64,000 nt of DNA, taken from the NCBI GenBank assembly GCA_916610825.1, contig OU744446.1:23822445-23886444 (forward strand), written 5' to 3'. Positions 57,101-60,893 of this stretch are shown here, piece by piece. Each line of letters opens with the position of its first letter. Position 1 is the stretch's first letter. The notes under the pieces are model-generated. The model searched no databases. It was given only the letters and a program-made list of their open reading frames with translations, and was not told the origin of the DNA. This DNA is from Haliclystus octoradiatus. Its lineage: Eukaryota > Cnidaria > Staurozoa > Stauromedusae > Haliclystidae. The position numbers were made by a program, and so were the translations under genes.

Positions 57101-58934
57101 ATAAGAGACTAGCAAGTAGAGGCATTACTTTTTATTAACTATACAAAATATAATAAATTGTGTATCTGCATTGTTATGTTACAGAAATCTGAGGGATACA
57201 ACCAAACACAAGCAGAACCAATTGGATACCCTGCTAATTGTTTAGTGTGTGAGGTTGATACTACACCAAAAGAAGGCAAACGTTTTCCAGTTGAAAATAA
57301 CTGGGATAGAGAAAGTATGTACCGTGATGGATATAGTAAATTCAAAAAGGTAAATTCAAATCATATTCAATTATGTATGTTAGACCACCCCTTTCGATTA
57401 TTGGCAATTATTCATCTTAATAAAAGCTCTCAATAAAATATACCCTACTTTAAGCGGTGGCGTAGTTTTGTTCTAGATCTATATTCCGATATCTGGACTC
57501 AAAATCGTGACTTGCTTAAATTCCATACATAAACTAGTAGACTATCATCACTGTAATGGCTGGGTATCATCAGTTATTTTTTAATTAAAAGTCAAAGGAA
57601 CGTTGGAAGTTAGATTTTTGTTGACATTGATTAGAATTTATTGAGAGAAAAAAGTCAAGTCTAAAATAGCTCACACATAGAACAATGAGATGCTGGTGCA
57701 GCAACAGAAAAACCTGAGCTCCCTTCCTGTACTCAATTAATTAGCTCACAAAATAATTACTTTCAAATTGTATATTTTCCTTTTTTTACTGATTAGCAAG
57801 CTCATGAGGGTCACATAGATGATAATCCAACTGTTCCACTTAGAAGTCTTGATCCAACACGGGAAGGGTTAGAAGAAAAACAAGAGGTTAATCTCACATT
57901 TGTTCAAGGAACATATGTTCACCATCGTGCAATGCGTGATATTTGGCGATCACTTTCTGAAGAAGAAAAAAGTCAAGCCTTACCATGTAAATTGACTGTT
58001 AGTCCAGCGTATAGTACATCATTTGGCCTCCATGTTGCTATTATCACTGCTGATCCACAACCAAGATTTTTATTTTGCAGAAGATCAATCAAAGGTATGT
58101 GTTAAGCAGGCATCTTGTTATCAAAATAAGTTGATCTCTGTTTTATGTTTTAAAATAATAATACAAGGAGGAAAGAAAACAGTAGGTCCACAAAGACCAC
58201 TTTGCATTGCACATATAATCATAGTCAATTGTATTTGCTTCATCTACATCCTTGCCATTTGCTGGTATCCCATCATAATTGAAAAAATAATTGAAATGAT
58301 AAAGTATTGTTAAAATGATGCTTTTATAATTCTTCTTGATGACCCAGAATGGGGAGAAATTGAAAATATTTACCGTATTGAGTTTTGATAATAGTTTATG
58401 TTTATAATTCTTATTTTGACAGTTGGTATGTCATCTCCGGGGAAGTTTACATGTGGTGCAGTTGAGAGTGTTTCTGTTAAAGATTATGTAACATTACCAG
58501 AGCATCCTGAGAAAACATTTGTGTCACTTCTTAAAACAGCAGCAAGAGGCCTCTTTGAAGAATTACGCATTGAACTCAAAGAAGAAGAATTTGGTGCCAT
58601 TTGTCTCAGTACAATTTACTTGAAATATGACACACATGAATGGGGTCTTTGCGGTTTTGTTGATTTGAACGATAAAAGAATTGCACCAGAGCGTCGGTTA
58701 ACTGCTGAGATTATTCGTTCTAGATTTACAAGTGGCCCAAAAGATAAGTTTGAACATAAAGATATCCATGATGTTGATTTCACAATGGATAGTATGATGA
58801 AATTTATTCAAGAAAATCAAAATGATTTTGCTAGTTCTGGAAAATTAGTTGCTGTCAAAGTTATGCAAGCATTCTTTGGCCTTTTAGCTGTTGAACATGC
58901 GTTTAGTGCTGCTTTGAATCCAACACAAGATTAG
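19429..58934 (+). CDS. Protein kinase with C-terminal Nudix-like region (eight visible exons)
   Basis: Eight exons (19429-19588, 22318-22594, 30287-30482, 55189-55449, 56682-56785, 57185-57349, 57797-58094, 58423-58934) join with matching phases into about 656 residues. Residues 10-297 form a protein kinase with all catalytic landmarks: GGGFSSVF loop (16-23), VAIK lysine 35, helix-C Glu48, HRDLKPDN (136-143), DFG (157-159), SPE (179-181), helix-F Asp217 and a late Arg284. It should phosphorylate Ser/Thr (HRDLKP), resembling tyrosine-kinase-like families. A linker (298-450) leads to a Nudix-like region (about 460-650) with LHVAIITAD, FLFCRRS, SPGKFTCGAVES and AARGLFEELRI. That helix keeps R..xEE, but the usual RE glutamate is Gly and the late Gly is Arg, so hydrolase activity is doubtful. 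The 5' end is not found. Introns of 2.7, 7.7 and 24.7 kb are filled with transposons. No established ortholog name is claimed. Confidence 0.88.
20099..20391 (+). repeat. TRIM 5' LTR
   Basis: The 293-bp LTR starts TGTAGGAACC and ends TCATCA. The duplicated target GGCT precedes it. A chance 66-codon frame inside it is reproduced exactly in the other LTR. Confidence 0.88.
21568..21860 (+). repeat. TRIM 3' LTR
   Basis: It is identical to the 5' LTR wherever I compared them, is preceded by a G-rich polypurine tract (21553-21564), and is followed by GGCT. Confidence 0.88.
21985..22131 (+). other. Orphan exon-like reading frame in kinase intron A-B
   Basis: After an acceptor-like ttaatattgtag, an open frame runs GRVRFEDPLRTVEVMMYSSK and onward to a stop at 22129-22131, ending YEKYKTQIKQQDN. 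Composition and charge pattern look like real protein, yet it cannot be spliced into the kinase without breaking helix C. I do not recognise the family. It may be an exon remnant or processed fragment of another gene, or chance. Confidence 0.3.
22318..22594 (+). CDS. Kinase exon B: hinge and HRD catalytic loop
   Basis: The acceptor is ttttcag at 22311-22317 and the donor GTATGA begins at 22595. It encodes residues 54-145, including HENIV, the hinge FIVMEYVPD, the long helix E ending GLAYLH, and AHRDLKPDNLL. It ends in phase 0. Confidence 0.9.
22692..26442. mobile_element. 3.75-kb giant foldback element
   Basis: Two arms (22692-24083 and 25231-26442) are inverted copies of each other around a loop of about 1.15 kb. 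The ends read TATGGTGGCCCATCGTTCTC and its complement, flanked by the 6-bp repeat CTGTTC (22686-22691, 26443-26448). The motif ccatcgttctcata recurs at least five times per arm. Each arm also holds a several-hundred-base A- or T-rich tract (22790-23215, 26040-26390). No transposase is visible. It sits in kinase intron B-C. In RNA it would form a very long hairpin. Confidence 0.88.
24084..25230. other. Loop of the giant foldback
   Basis: This is unique DNA apart from short alternations of gttactttt and agttacaagtagaagttac (24700-24860) that form small hairpins. No gene is visible. Confidence 0.55.
26449..27745. other. Intron DNA with a tandem duplication of about 150 bp
   Basis: Two diverged copies of a segment beginning gtttgtttacaaatttgata lie at about 26893-27030 and 27037-27185. 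Nothing else is recognised, and no exon is seen. Confidence 0.5.
27746..28030. mobile_element. MITE, 285 bp
   Basis: Inverted termini of about 45 bp start tgataagaagacaa, followed in both by (t/g)aatagacgtaattttt. The 65-codon open frame inside shows no domain and is taken as chance. Confidence 0.65.
28140..29180. mobile_element. Element-like region with opposed subterminal repeats
   Basis: The left half has about a dozen copies of a cgcacctaaat-type motif (28160-28570). The right half (28985-29170) has the complementary ttaggtgcgg / aagtgcgg motif several times. Opposed clusters of short transposase-site-like motifs around a unique centre are typical of non-autonomous hAT or CACTA elements. 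Exact ends and a target duplication could not be fixed. Confidence 0.5.
29181..30286. other. Intron DNA, nothing recognised
   Basis: This is AT-rich sequence upstream of kinase exon C. The minus-strand frame 29132-29419 has no recognisable motif. Confidence 0.5.
30287..30482 (+). CDS. Kinase exon C: DFG and activation segment
   Basis: The acceptor is cttcgcag at 30279-30286 and the donor GTAAGATA begins at 30483. It encodes residues 146-210 with IKLADFGLALSDI and RWASPELWEE, followed by an acidic activation-segment extension (CADESQYSPEETYPSFDT) longer than usual. It ends in phase 1. Confidence 0.9.
30483..30955. other. Start of the 24.7-kb kinase intron C-D
   Basis: AT-rich sequence runs to a (TA)n microsatellite at 30938-30960. 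The Penelope-like element begins at that microsatellite. No exon is visible. Confidence 0.5.
30956..32590 (-). mobile_element. Penelope-like element, left arm of head-to-head pair
   Basis: A 1.63-kb, 5'-truncated copy reads leftward. Its tail (30961-31150) ends at a (TA)n microsatellite. Its mirror image is the right arm at 32613-34143 plus 53318-53425. The two are separated at the centre by only 22 bp. Confidence 0.88.
31151..32590 (-). CDS. Penelope-like reverse transcriptase with GIY-YIG endonuclease (5' truncated)
   Basis: The open frame of about 480 codons contains FDIENYYPSI, the catalytic YRDDG and FLDITLNLNNG. A Cys-rich spacer (CNCRTKANCPLDNRC) leads to a C-terminal GIY-YIG nuclease with KNYIGLTEGTFKQR. 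This order is diagnostic of canonical Penelope-like elements, which prime reverse transcription at a nick made by the nuclease. The N-terminal RT motifs are missing. The frame stays open across the centre to 32674, but those extra residues are antisense of the opposite arm. Unlike the other arm, this copy has no internal frameshift. Confidence 0.88.
   Translation of the reverse strand, partial: VINWFSSIGNKRKHSFATFDIENYYPSITEKLLLDAINYAQKFTNISQNEIKIILHARKSLLFDNNTPWMKKNKGQLFDVTMGSYDGAEICELVGLFILDKITKKYGIGNIGLYRDDGIALLKNTSGPKAERVRKDLIKIFKSFDLKITIQTNLKVINFLDITLNLNNGTYQPYRKPNNEPTYINAESNHPRNIIKQIPIAINQRISDLSINEEAFETSKAPYIAVLKSSGYAAEFSYKECNSTEPITNRQEKRRRIIIWFNPPYSLNVNTNVAKKFLTLIDKHYPKTHKFNKIFNKNNVKVSYSCMANMETIIRCHNKKILDTKSNEGRKKLCNCRTKANCPLDNRCLTSSVVYNANVTTTRDPCGKNYIGLTEGTFKQRHTQHKSSFRNKKYQNSTELSKLVWRLKEKNINYNIKWSILATAAAYNNIQKKCNLCLTEKLHIIYYEYDNLLNKRSELISKCRHENKFYLENYKDTKT
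32591..32612. other. Centre of the Penelope inverted pair
   Basis: A 22-bp asymmetric spacer lies between two perfect 20-base palindromic flanks, gaggaaaaccaattgataac and its complement. Both copies are truncated at the same position here. Confidence 0.85.
32613..34054 (+). pseudogene. Penelope-like RT/GIY-YIG, frameshifted copy
   Basis: It has the same domains as the left arm: FDIKNYYPSI, YRDDG, the Cys-rich spacer and NYIGLTEGTFKQR. A 2-bp AT insertion at about 32817 (ccatatgg instead of ccatgg) splits the frame into 32613-32825 and 32822-34054. A few substitutions separate it from the left arm. It is also 5'-truncated, so it is inactive. Confidence 0.88.
32613..34143 (+). mobile_element. 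Penelope-like element, right arm (proximal part)
   Basis: This is the inverted duplicate of the left arm. It stops at aaacttg (34143), and the missing last 108 bp of its tail resume at 53318, so the arm is split by a 19.2-kb insertion. Together the two parts have nearly the same length as the left arm. Confidence 0.85.
34144..35994. repeat. Unclassified repeat family, copy 1, left part
   Basis: 34144-34600 matches copy 2 (44584-44593, then 50599-50619, then 52692-53110) with two insertions removed, so it is the empty-site version. Further right is a 533-bp tandem duplication (gcagccagcc... at 35176 and 35709), the second copy of which is interrupted by the gypsy element at 36000. No gene is visible. 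Confidence 0.75.
36000..36202 (-). repeat. Gypsy 3' LTR
   Basis: It is 203 bp long and differs from the 5' LTR by a few substitutions. Confidence 0.9.
36358..37065 (-). pseudogene. Gypsy integrase C-terminal half
   Basis: The frame has the last two DDE residues of the integrase core (MFDNGVFT and GNGIVERNHR) and then a C-terminal segment (DVVYVKPSDQVCC...VSHLRKVPL). A TGA at about 37021-37023 and a one-base change at about 37060-37070 separate it from the N-terminal half. Confidence 0.85.
37059..38300 (-). pseudogene. Gypsy RT C-terminal half, RNase H and integrase zinc domain
   Basis: The RT catalytic motif is YIDD in DNYIDDVIIN. RNase H follows with VVWCDASN, INIAELEA and IMIDSATV. The integrase HHCC zinc site is HNIHHF...CEVC, and the first integrase aspartate is in LAVDVTHYLK. 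The upstream frame change at about 38300 is one extra T in a TTTT run. Confidence 0.88.
38300..39177 (-). pseudogene. Gypsy protease and RT N-terminal half
   Basis: The aspartic protease motif is LVDTGCSTSIIG, with a later CVLGMDII. The RT fingers follow with VRPVMDFRILNEYIP and TMLDLKKAYLQLHV. The frame then slips by one base at about 38300. Confidence 0.88.
39180..39878 (-). CDS. Gypsy gag
   Basis: The open frame of about 232 codons starts at ATG 39878 (MSIKITDIVKRF). It has a capsid-like helical region (FSARKLRDDETVDAFLADLR) and one CCHC zinc knuckle (CYRCRGVGHIARNC). It appears uninterrupted. The stop lies next to the protease frame start, so a frame change or readthrough would be needed between gag and pol. 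Confidence 0.88.
   Translation of the reverse strand: MSIKITDIVKRFNGALGEDFPSWIEKVELVAKLQGIDGLELFVPLFLEGAAFAVYQQLSEADKKDFKLLKAALMKVFADNQFSAYEQFSARKLRDDETVDAFLADLRRLGGLFDSSLNDNLLKCAFVVGLPNEASAQLRAFTNISEFSLCDIVEKSRVLVTLSNRENSTCYAAKFQQGSTKNSHSKFRGCLICYRCRGVGHIARNCQGILKNDDVVENEDGEGMLAPVSSPH
39895..40097 (-). repeat. Gypsy 5' LTR
   Basis: It is 203 bp, TG...CA, and is followed on the plus side by the TGATG duplication. Confidence 0.9.
40103..41555. repeat. Unclassified repeat family, copy 1, middle part
   Basis: It continues the segment cut by the gypsy element (gttaaaaagttgaaattatgc... also at 35642). Near 41343-41470 is a gcttggttggtgggagg / ccaccaaccaagc segment. Its complement recurs at 44520-44548, 53180-53270 and 54289-54305. 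No gene is visible. Confidence 0.55.
41556..42120. repeat. Minisatellite of about 65 bp, forward cluster
   Basis: Eight to nine units contain agcatagcaacaacaac...atagcggcatggcccaaagc. They create long but meaningless Leu/Val-rich reading frames on the minus strand. The complementary units form the cluster at 43380-43835. Confidence 0.85.
42121..43379. other. Spacer between opposed minisatellites
   Basis: No conserved reading frame is seen. 43287-43301 is an A run. Nothing else is recognised. Confidence 0.5.
43380..43835. repeat. Minisatellite of about 65 bp, inverted cluster
   Basis: Six to seven units of ttgggccatgccgctatcattgatgttgttgttgc are the reverse complement of the cluster at 41556-42120, giving a foldback of about 2.3 kb. 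Confidence 0.85.
44130..44583. repeat. Terminal part of the unclassified repeat family
   Basis: It closely matches 53910-54355, including tactgccctgaaaatcaac and the paired ccaccaaccaagcaccta segments. It ends gagataaagggttt, the same end as the copy that finishes at 53317. Confidence 0.8.
44591..44694 (-). repeat. Split direct repeat B2
   Basis: It matches 45269-45372 and contains the hairpin ccccaccctttggtgggg. Confidence 0.85.
44929..45270 (-). repeat. Split direct repeat A2
   Basis: It is 342 bp long and matches the element's 5' end at 50256-50597 with no visible difference. Confidence 0.88.
45269..45372 (-). repeat. Split direct repeat B1
   Basis: It lies directly against A2 and matches B2. 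The B1-A2 junction has the arrangement expected of Ngaro-type ends. Confidence 0.85.
45490..46515 (-). CDS. Ngaro-like tyrosine recombinase
   Basis: The 341-residue open frame has a SAM-like N-terminal DNA-binding part (SLAPSTRRTYSSAQHRFLVF, then IKVYLSAVRALH). The catalytic core follows: first Arg in LAYFGFLRSSEF, a Lys-containing strand near RIKASKTDSF, the box HSFRIGAATVAG (His and second Arg), GRW, and the nucleophile Tyr in AYLLYTR. All residues expected of an active enzyme are visible. It overlaps the RT/RNase H frame by 85 bp. It should integrate the circular cDNA without making a target duplication. Confidence 0.9.
   Translation of the reverse strand: MAGILQTGTLCQRLSNTARQPVVDGPGINQLQARCQQLICNSLAPSTRRTYSSAQHRFLVFSTQHGYSSPCPTTESMLCLFVTHLSDSLKLPSIKVYLSAVRALHLEQGFADPLINCARLHRLCQGIKKTHLDSTIPRLPITDSLMEIIHRSLNFSCEDHIMFWAACTLAYFGFLRSSEFIVPNLQSFDSAIHLQLSDLSFDSVITPTCMRVRIKASKTDSFREGCYVHIGLGSSRLCAVAAMSAYLFKRGEKAGPLFLYKSGDTLSRLRLSSWLRSIFVESKIPGNFSTHSFRIGAATVAGRNGIPDHIIKALGRWNSQAYLLYTRTSPASLSTFSSVLA
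46431..48089 (-). CDS. Ngaro-like reverse transcriptase and RNase H
   Basis: The 552-residue open frame has RT motifs WRLIVDFSAP, AKFDVEAAYRNIPV, LPFGLRSAP and catalytic HYLDDFIMVG, and the GIELDS motif. RNase H follows with ELFTDASGSMGYGAYY, YKELFPIVVA, FRCDNEAVVHIL and IADALSRF. No internal stop is present. Its first Met is followed by a hydrophobic stretch, and the start is uncertain because an A-rich run (48096-48152) lies directly upstream. Confidence 0.9.
   Translation of the reverse strand: MSELLDVAQCVLIFVLAASLMPSIASITPLQVDRFAYYLTSHPNSLFASYVISGIREGFRLGFNPMQRLKSSKKNNASAHKYSSVIDNYLDNEVYLGRVAGPFNIPPINGLQVSSFGVIPKKNQPGKWRLIVDFSAPCGSSVNDGIDKSEFSMHYVQLDQILSMIGSLGVGALMAKFDVEAAYRNIPVHPTDRALLGMKWRGNYFVDLTLPFGLRSAPFIFNAVAEAVEWILSFHFDVSNIVHYLDDFIMVGPPDSDQCARQWYLAQEVCRELGLPLNSKKCEGPSTSMVVLGIELDSLTQTACLPADKLANLQSLIESWVSKRRCNRNELESLIGHLHHAAKVVWPGRTFIRRMLNLLGSFRSNSHPVRLNCEFKQDLFWWHNFLGQWNGVSFWLFPGMPTVAEFELFTDASGSMGYGAYYQGNWFNGIWSKYQAEQSIAYKELFPIVVAAHIWGSDWTRCHVNFRCDNEAVVHILNCRTSKVPIIMRLLRKLLFVAAQQNFSFTSQHIAGINSGIADALSRFHWQVFFKLAPSAKDCPTLLDNRLLMDLA
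48096..49156. other. Non-coding gap between Ngaro-like gag and RT
   Basis: A nearly pure A run of about 57 bases (48096-48152) and a T run (48483-48498) flank AT-rich DNA without recognisable coding. Ngaro frames usually lie closer together, so an extra insertion here is possible. I see no terminal repeats proving it. Confidence 0.45.
49157..50296 (-). CDS. Ngaro-like gag
   Basis: The 379-residue open frame starts MSRRTRNSRDSIASM within repeat A1. A Ser/Pro/Ala-rich region is followed by a helical capsid-like segment (DIISWVEAFTIFMSVLTTYC, FRQFNCWAWLSYDTAFRQ). A Cys/His-rich C-terminal part has CTSWNGGWCSSRYGVCRFNH and CSKCSESHRSVDC. This matches the gag layout of Ngaro and DIRS elements. 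The first ATG is in the duplicated A repeat, so A2 carries the same start region. Confidence 0.82.
   Translation of the reverse strand: MSRRTRNSRDSIASMPYVIPESRSSLVTSPQVTSEVPFPSGMFEDPQQRQDFVNDVAQAVMAASRPSPSAPVSAPSAHLPTANASVNPGTSGLLSMPSFVNTFSMPLSSGDAVAAATYLSGTSASLDTTTPITSSLLPTLPQVFQPYIIGPGYSPIPAKLVGQIVNGRFIELSELLSPSVVDVESEPQLVMDGLAILIGEPKSNRRKIDDIISWVEAFTIFMSVLTTYCPGRWKDLSSYKLVIIRLFRQFNCWAWLSYDTAFRQHAAASQQSDWSLINHQLYTYHTAGAVVRSRLDHTRSEKGGTATRGAEPRGSTNGLRVCTSWNGGWCSSRYGVCRFNHICSKCSESHRSVDCNKQSNVPALVQPLKPSDSRQLQRR
50256..50597 (-). repeat. Split direct repeat A1
   Basis: This is the 5' terminal repeat of the Ngaro-like element on the minus strand and includes the gag start. Its copy A2 is at 44929-45270. 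Confidence 0.88.
50620..52691. mobile_element. TTAA-target foldback element, copy 2 (complete)
   Basis: The 2072-bp element is AGTGGGAATAAACCCCCAG... with the complementary right end, flanked by TTAA at 50616-50619 and 52692-52695. Terminal inverted repeats are about 210 bp (50620-50835 against 52478-52691). The site without it is at about 34165-34180 (gaggttaaacac). No transposase frame is present. Non-autonomous Kolobok-like is the best guess; piggyBac-like is the alternative. Confidence 0.88.
52696..53317. repeat. Unclassified repeat family, copy 2, right part
   Basis: 52696-53110 matches 34172-34590 almost base for base. It then jumps directly to the terminal segment (53112-53317), so copy 2 lacks the long middle found in copy 1. 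Confidence 0.8.
53318..53425 (+). mobile_element. Penelope-like element, displaced end of right arm
   Basis: The complement of 30961-31067 resumes here (cgttgatacacgtatatt...gagtcataatttctatat). It continues the arm interrupted at 34143. Confidence 0.85.
53426..55188. other. End of kinase intron C-D
   Basis: It contains a partial, older copy of the unclassified repeat's terminal part (53910-54355). A further relative lies around 54890-55040 (agtgtgactggtgtctggtgg). The frame 54007-54348 is inside the repeat and is not a gene. Confidence 0.55.
55189..55449 (+). CDS. Kinase exon D: C-lobe helices F to I
   Basis: The acceptor is attgtctag (ending 55188) and the donor GTTAGA begins at 55450. 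It encodes residues 212-297 with SADVYAYGLVLAFCLTGELP, then GCNQKKREDRFSSAEEIVGY, the C-lobe with its conserved Arg. It is phase-compatible with exon C 24.7 kb upstream (completing Ala211) and with exon E (starting Asp298). Confidence 0.9.
55450..56681. other. Kinase intron D-E with a small hairpin MITE
   Basis: 55632-55820 has inverted ends (ggcgcacagt..ctatgagctattgata and complement ..tatcaatagctcatag..actatgcgcc). Nothing else is recognised apart from short palindromic stretches at about 55535 and 56225. Confidence 0.5.
56682..56785 (+). CDS. Kinase gene exon E: linker
   Basis: The acceptor is gttttccag and the donor GTAAAC begins at 56786. It encodes residues 299-332 (QVNPYLKDAASAEFFCCGFM and onward), with no known motif. 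It sits right after the kinase domain and splices in frame on both sides. Confidence 0.82.
57185..57349 (+). CDS. Kinase gene exon F: linker
   Basis: The acceptor is tgttacag and the donor GTAAATTC begins at 57350. It is exactly 55 codons (residues 333-387) in phase 0, with ANCLVCEVDTTPKEGKRFPV. No known domain is recognised. Confidence 0.82.
57797..58094 (+). CDS. Kinase gene exon G: start of Nudix-like region
   Basis: The acceptor is actgattag and the donor GTATGT begins at 58095. It encodes residues 388-486. The second half (TVSPAYSTSFGLHVAIITAD, RFLFCRRSIK) reads like the first beta strands of a Nudix fold, where the substrate-side strand precedes the Nudix box. Confidence 0.82.
58423..58934 (+). 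CDS. Kinase gene last exon H: Nudix-like box and C-terminus
   Basis: The acceptor is attttgacag (ending 58422), with a TAG stop at 58932-58934. It encodes residues 488-656. SPGKFTCGAVES corresponds to the pGkw..gG.ve start of a Nudix box. An insertion of about 20 residues precedes the helix AARGLFEELRI, in which Arg and two Glu are kept. WGLCGFVDLND would be a later strand. A hydrophobic helix (MQAFFGLLAVEHAFSAAL) closes the protein. No nearby AATAAA is seen, and candidate sites lie more than 1 kb downstream. Confidence 0.85.
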
Positions 58935-60719
58935 AACGGGTGTCAATGATTCACAATTTGAAATCTGCTGAAAATTGTAAAGAGCACAAAGCAATTCAAG
59001 TGTGAAGAGTGCGATGTAGCTGTGAAATGCTCAGTCATATGCTATAAATATTTGATATTATAATAATAATGATAATATGTAGCTGAATTTTATATGAAAT
59101 TGTAATTTATAAGTCACATTGCTATTTTCAAAATAGACTTTTTTTATTGATTGCTTTTTAATTTTAAACTTGATTATTTTTTATTATAAGCTCTATCCAT
59201 TTGATATGGATCCAGAAAAGCTTGAAATATCATACTCTCTTTTATTTAATTTCCGTTATCTACAGTCTCACTTACTGTCATGTTGGTAAGTGAGAGTGTC
59301 CTTTGCTCATCTTATTGTTTTCCAAAACAAAGGAAACTCGTCAAACCATGCGATATGATGTAAAATATTTTCAAGTTGTCCAGGGGGCCGTCTTCATTCC
59401 AAATTCGTTTTTGAAATGGTGCATATGAAAAAGTCTGCAATTTGGCCTCATGATCATCAGTAAAAGCTCTAGAGCTGTCAGAAATGTTTTAACCGGAAAT
59501 GATGTTGTTTTCTTGCCTCAACCAGCTGGTTCCGCTGTTTTGGCAATTAAATTGTCTATCTACAAAATGCTGTAAACTTTCTAAGAGGCGAGTGATGCTG
59601 GTGGTGTTGATGAGAGCCATGATTTTATTTCTGTTGTCAGTTGCTTTGGTCAGTTTGATCAAAAATCTATCAATTATTAGATGCAATTCTTATCACATTG
59701 AAGATAGATCATTTTAACTGCTAATTTCATGCCATGTGAACCCCCGACTATTTCATGTTTCGAAAAAGTAAACAGTCTAACCTAATAGTAGTGACTTCCC
59801 TTCACAGTAAGCAATTGTCCCACTTTGGTCACCAATTTACAAACACTACATACAATTACTGCCTGTTTATTACGGTCAATTCGTCTAGGCTCTAGGTCCT
59901 AACTAGATGGTTGTTATAAACAGGTTTCACTGTGCAACTACCGCTGAAAAAAAAGTGTTGAGTTCATGAAATTGTCCATTTAACGTTCATGAACTGTTTC
60001 ACGTCTAGGTTGATTCGGAGTAAATCATTTTGTTTGCTAGATGCATCCTAACTCTTGGCTTATACAAGTGGGAAATTGAAAACTCATTGTCGGTATTCTT
60101 ATTTATTTTTACATCATCAGTCATCATAACTGACTTTAATGTAATAGAAGTTCATATAAAAAGTTCCATTGAAGAAGATTTCAATTCAGCACACAAATAT
60201 TTTCATTTCATTTTTCTCCTTTTCTTTAAATGTAATATAGGTCTTCAAATATATTTATTATATATACATTAATAAACTTAGGTTTTACAAATGTTGTTGT
60301 TTTAAGAATTGAATGCGCTGAACATAGACTAGTTCCATTACTTAAAGTGAGAAGCAAAATGATTGGACTTGCATATCAGCATGTGTAATATTTACAGAGT
60401 AACTGTCTTGAATATTCTCTAAATATTGAGATATTGATCAGTAGTCTTGGAAAAGTTCTACTTTATTTATATTGTAAGCAAGACTGATCGATAGCTTCTT
60501 AAATCCATTAAGAAATCAAATAATTGAAAATACTTTTGAAAATCCGTAAATTTAATGGAGCAAGAAACAATTCAGTTGTCGTTTTTATGGTGTTATCCTG
60601 ACAGCATTTTCACAGAATGTACATAAAATCATGTATTTAACAGCCGCATAGATATGCAAGCAAGGCCTTCAGTTTGATTGTAAATTGTAAACTTATAACC
60701 TTGGCTGTTGTCTCTTCCT
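58935..60719. other. Region between convergent genes
   Basis: It holds the 3' UTRs of both genes and no conserved reading frame. An aataaa at about 60270 on plus and a tttatt at about 60466 (aataaa on minus) are possible polyadenylation signals. Confidence 0.5.
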
Positions 60720-60893
60720 TCATTCGTCATCTTTTTCTTCATCTTCTGAATCAGAATCGTCACTTTCACTGTCACTTTCGTCTGCTTTCTTCTGTTTCCA
60801 CATTTTTGCCATTTCAAGGAGTTTCAAATTAGGTTGATTAATTGCTTCATCAGGAAATATGTAATCGTAATATTCTTCCCAACCAGCATCCAT
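60720..60893 (-). CDS. crn: crn terminal exon
   Basis: It is 57 codons plus stop, after an acceptor reading ttcacag on the minus strand. It begins MDAGWEEYYDYIFPDE and ends in an acidic tail. The ATG is internal, not the start of translation. Confidence 0.88.
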   Translation of the reverse strand: MDAGWEEYYDYIFPDEAINQPNLKLLEMAKMWKQKKADESDSESDDSDSEDEEKDDE

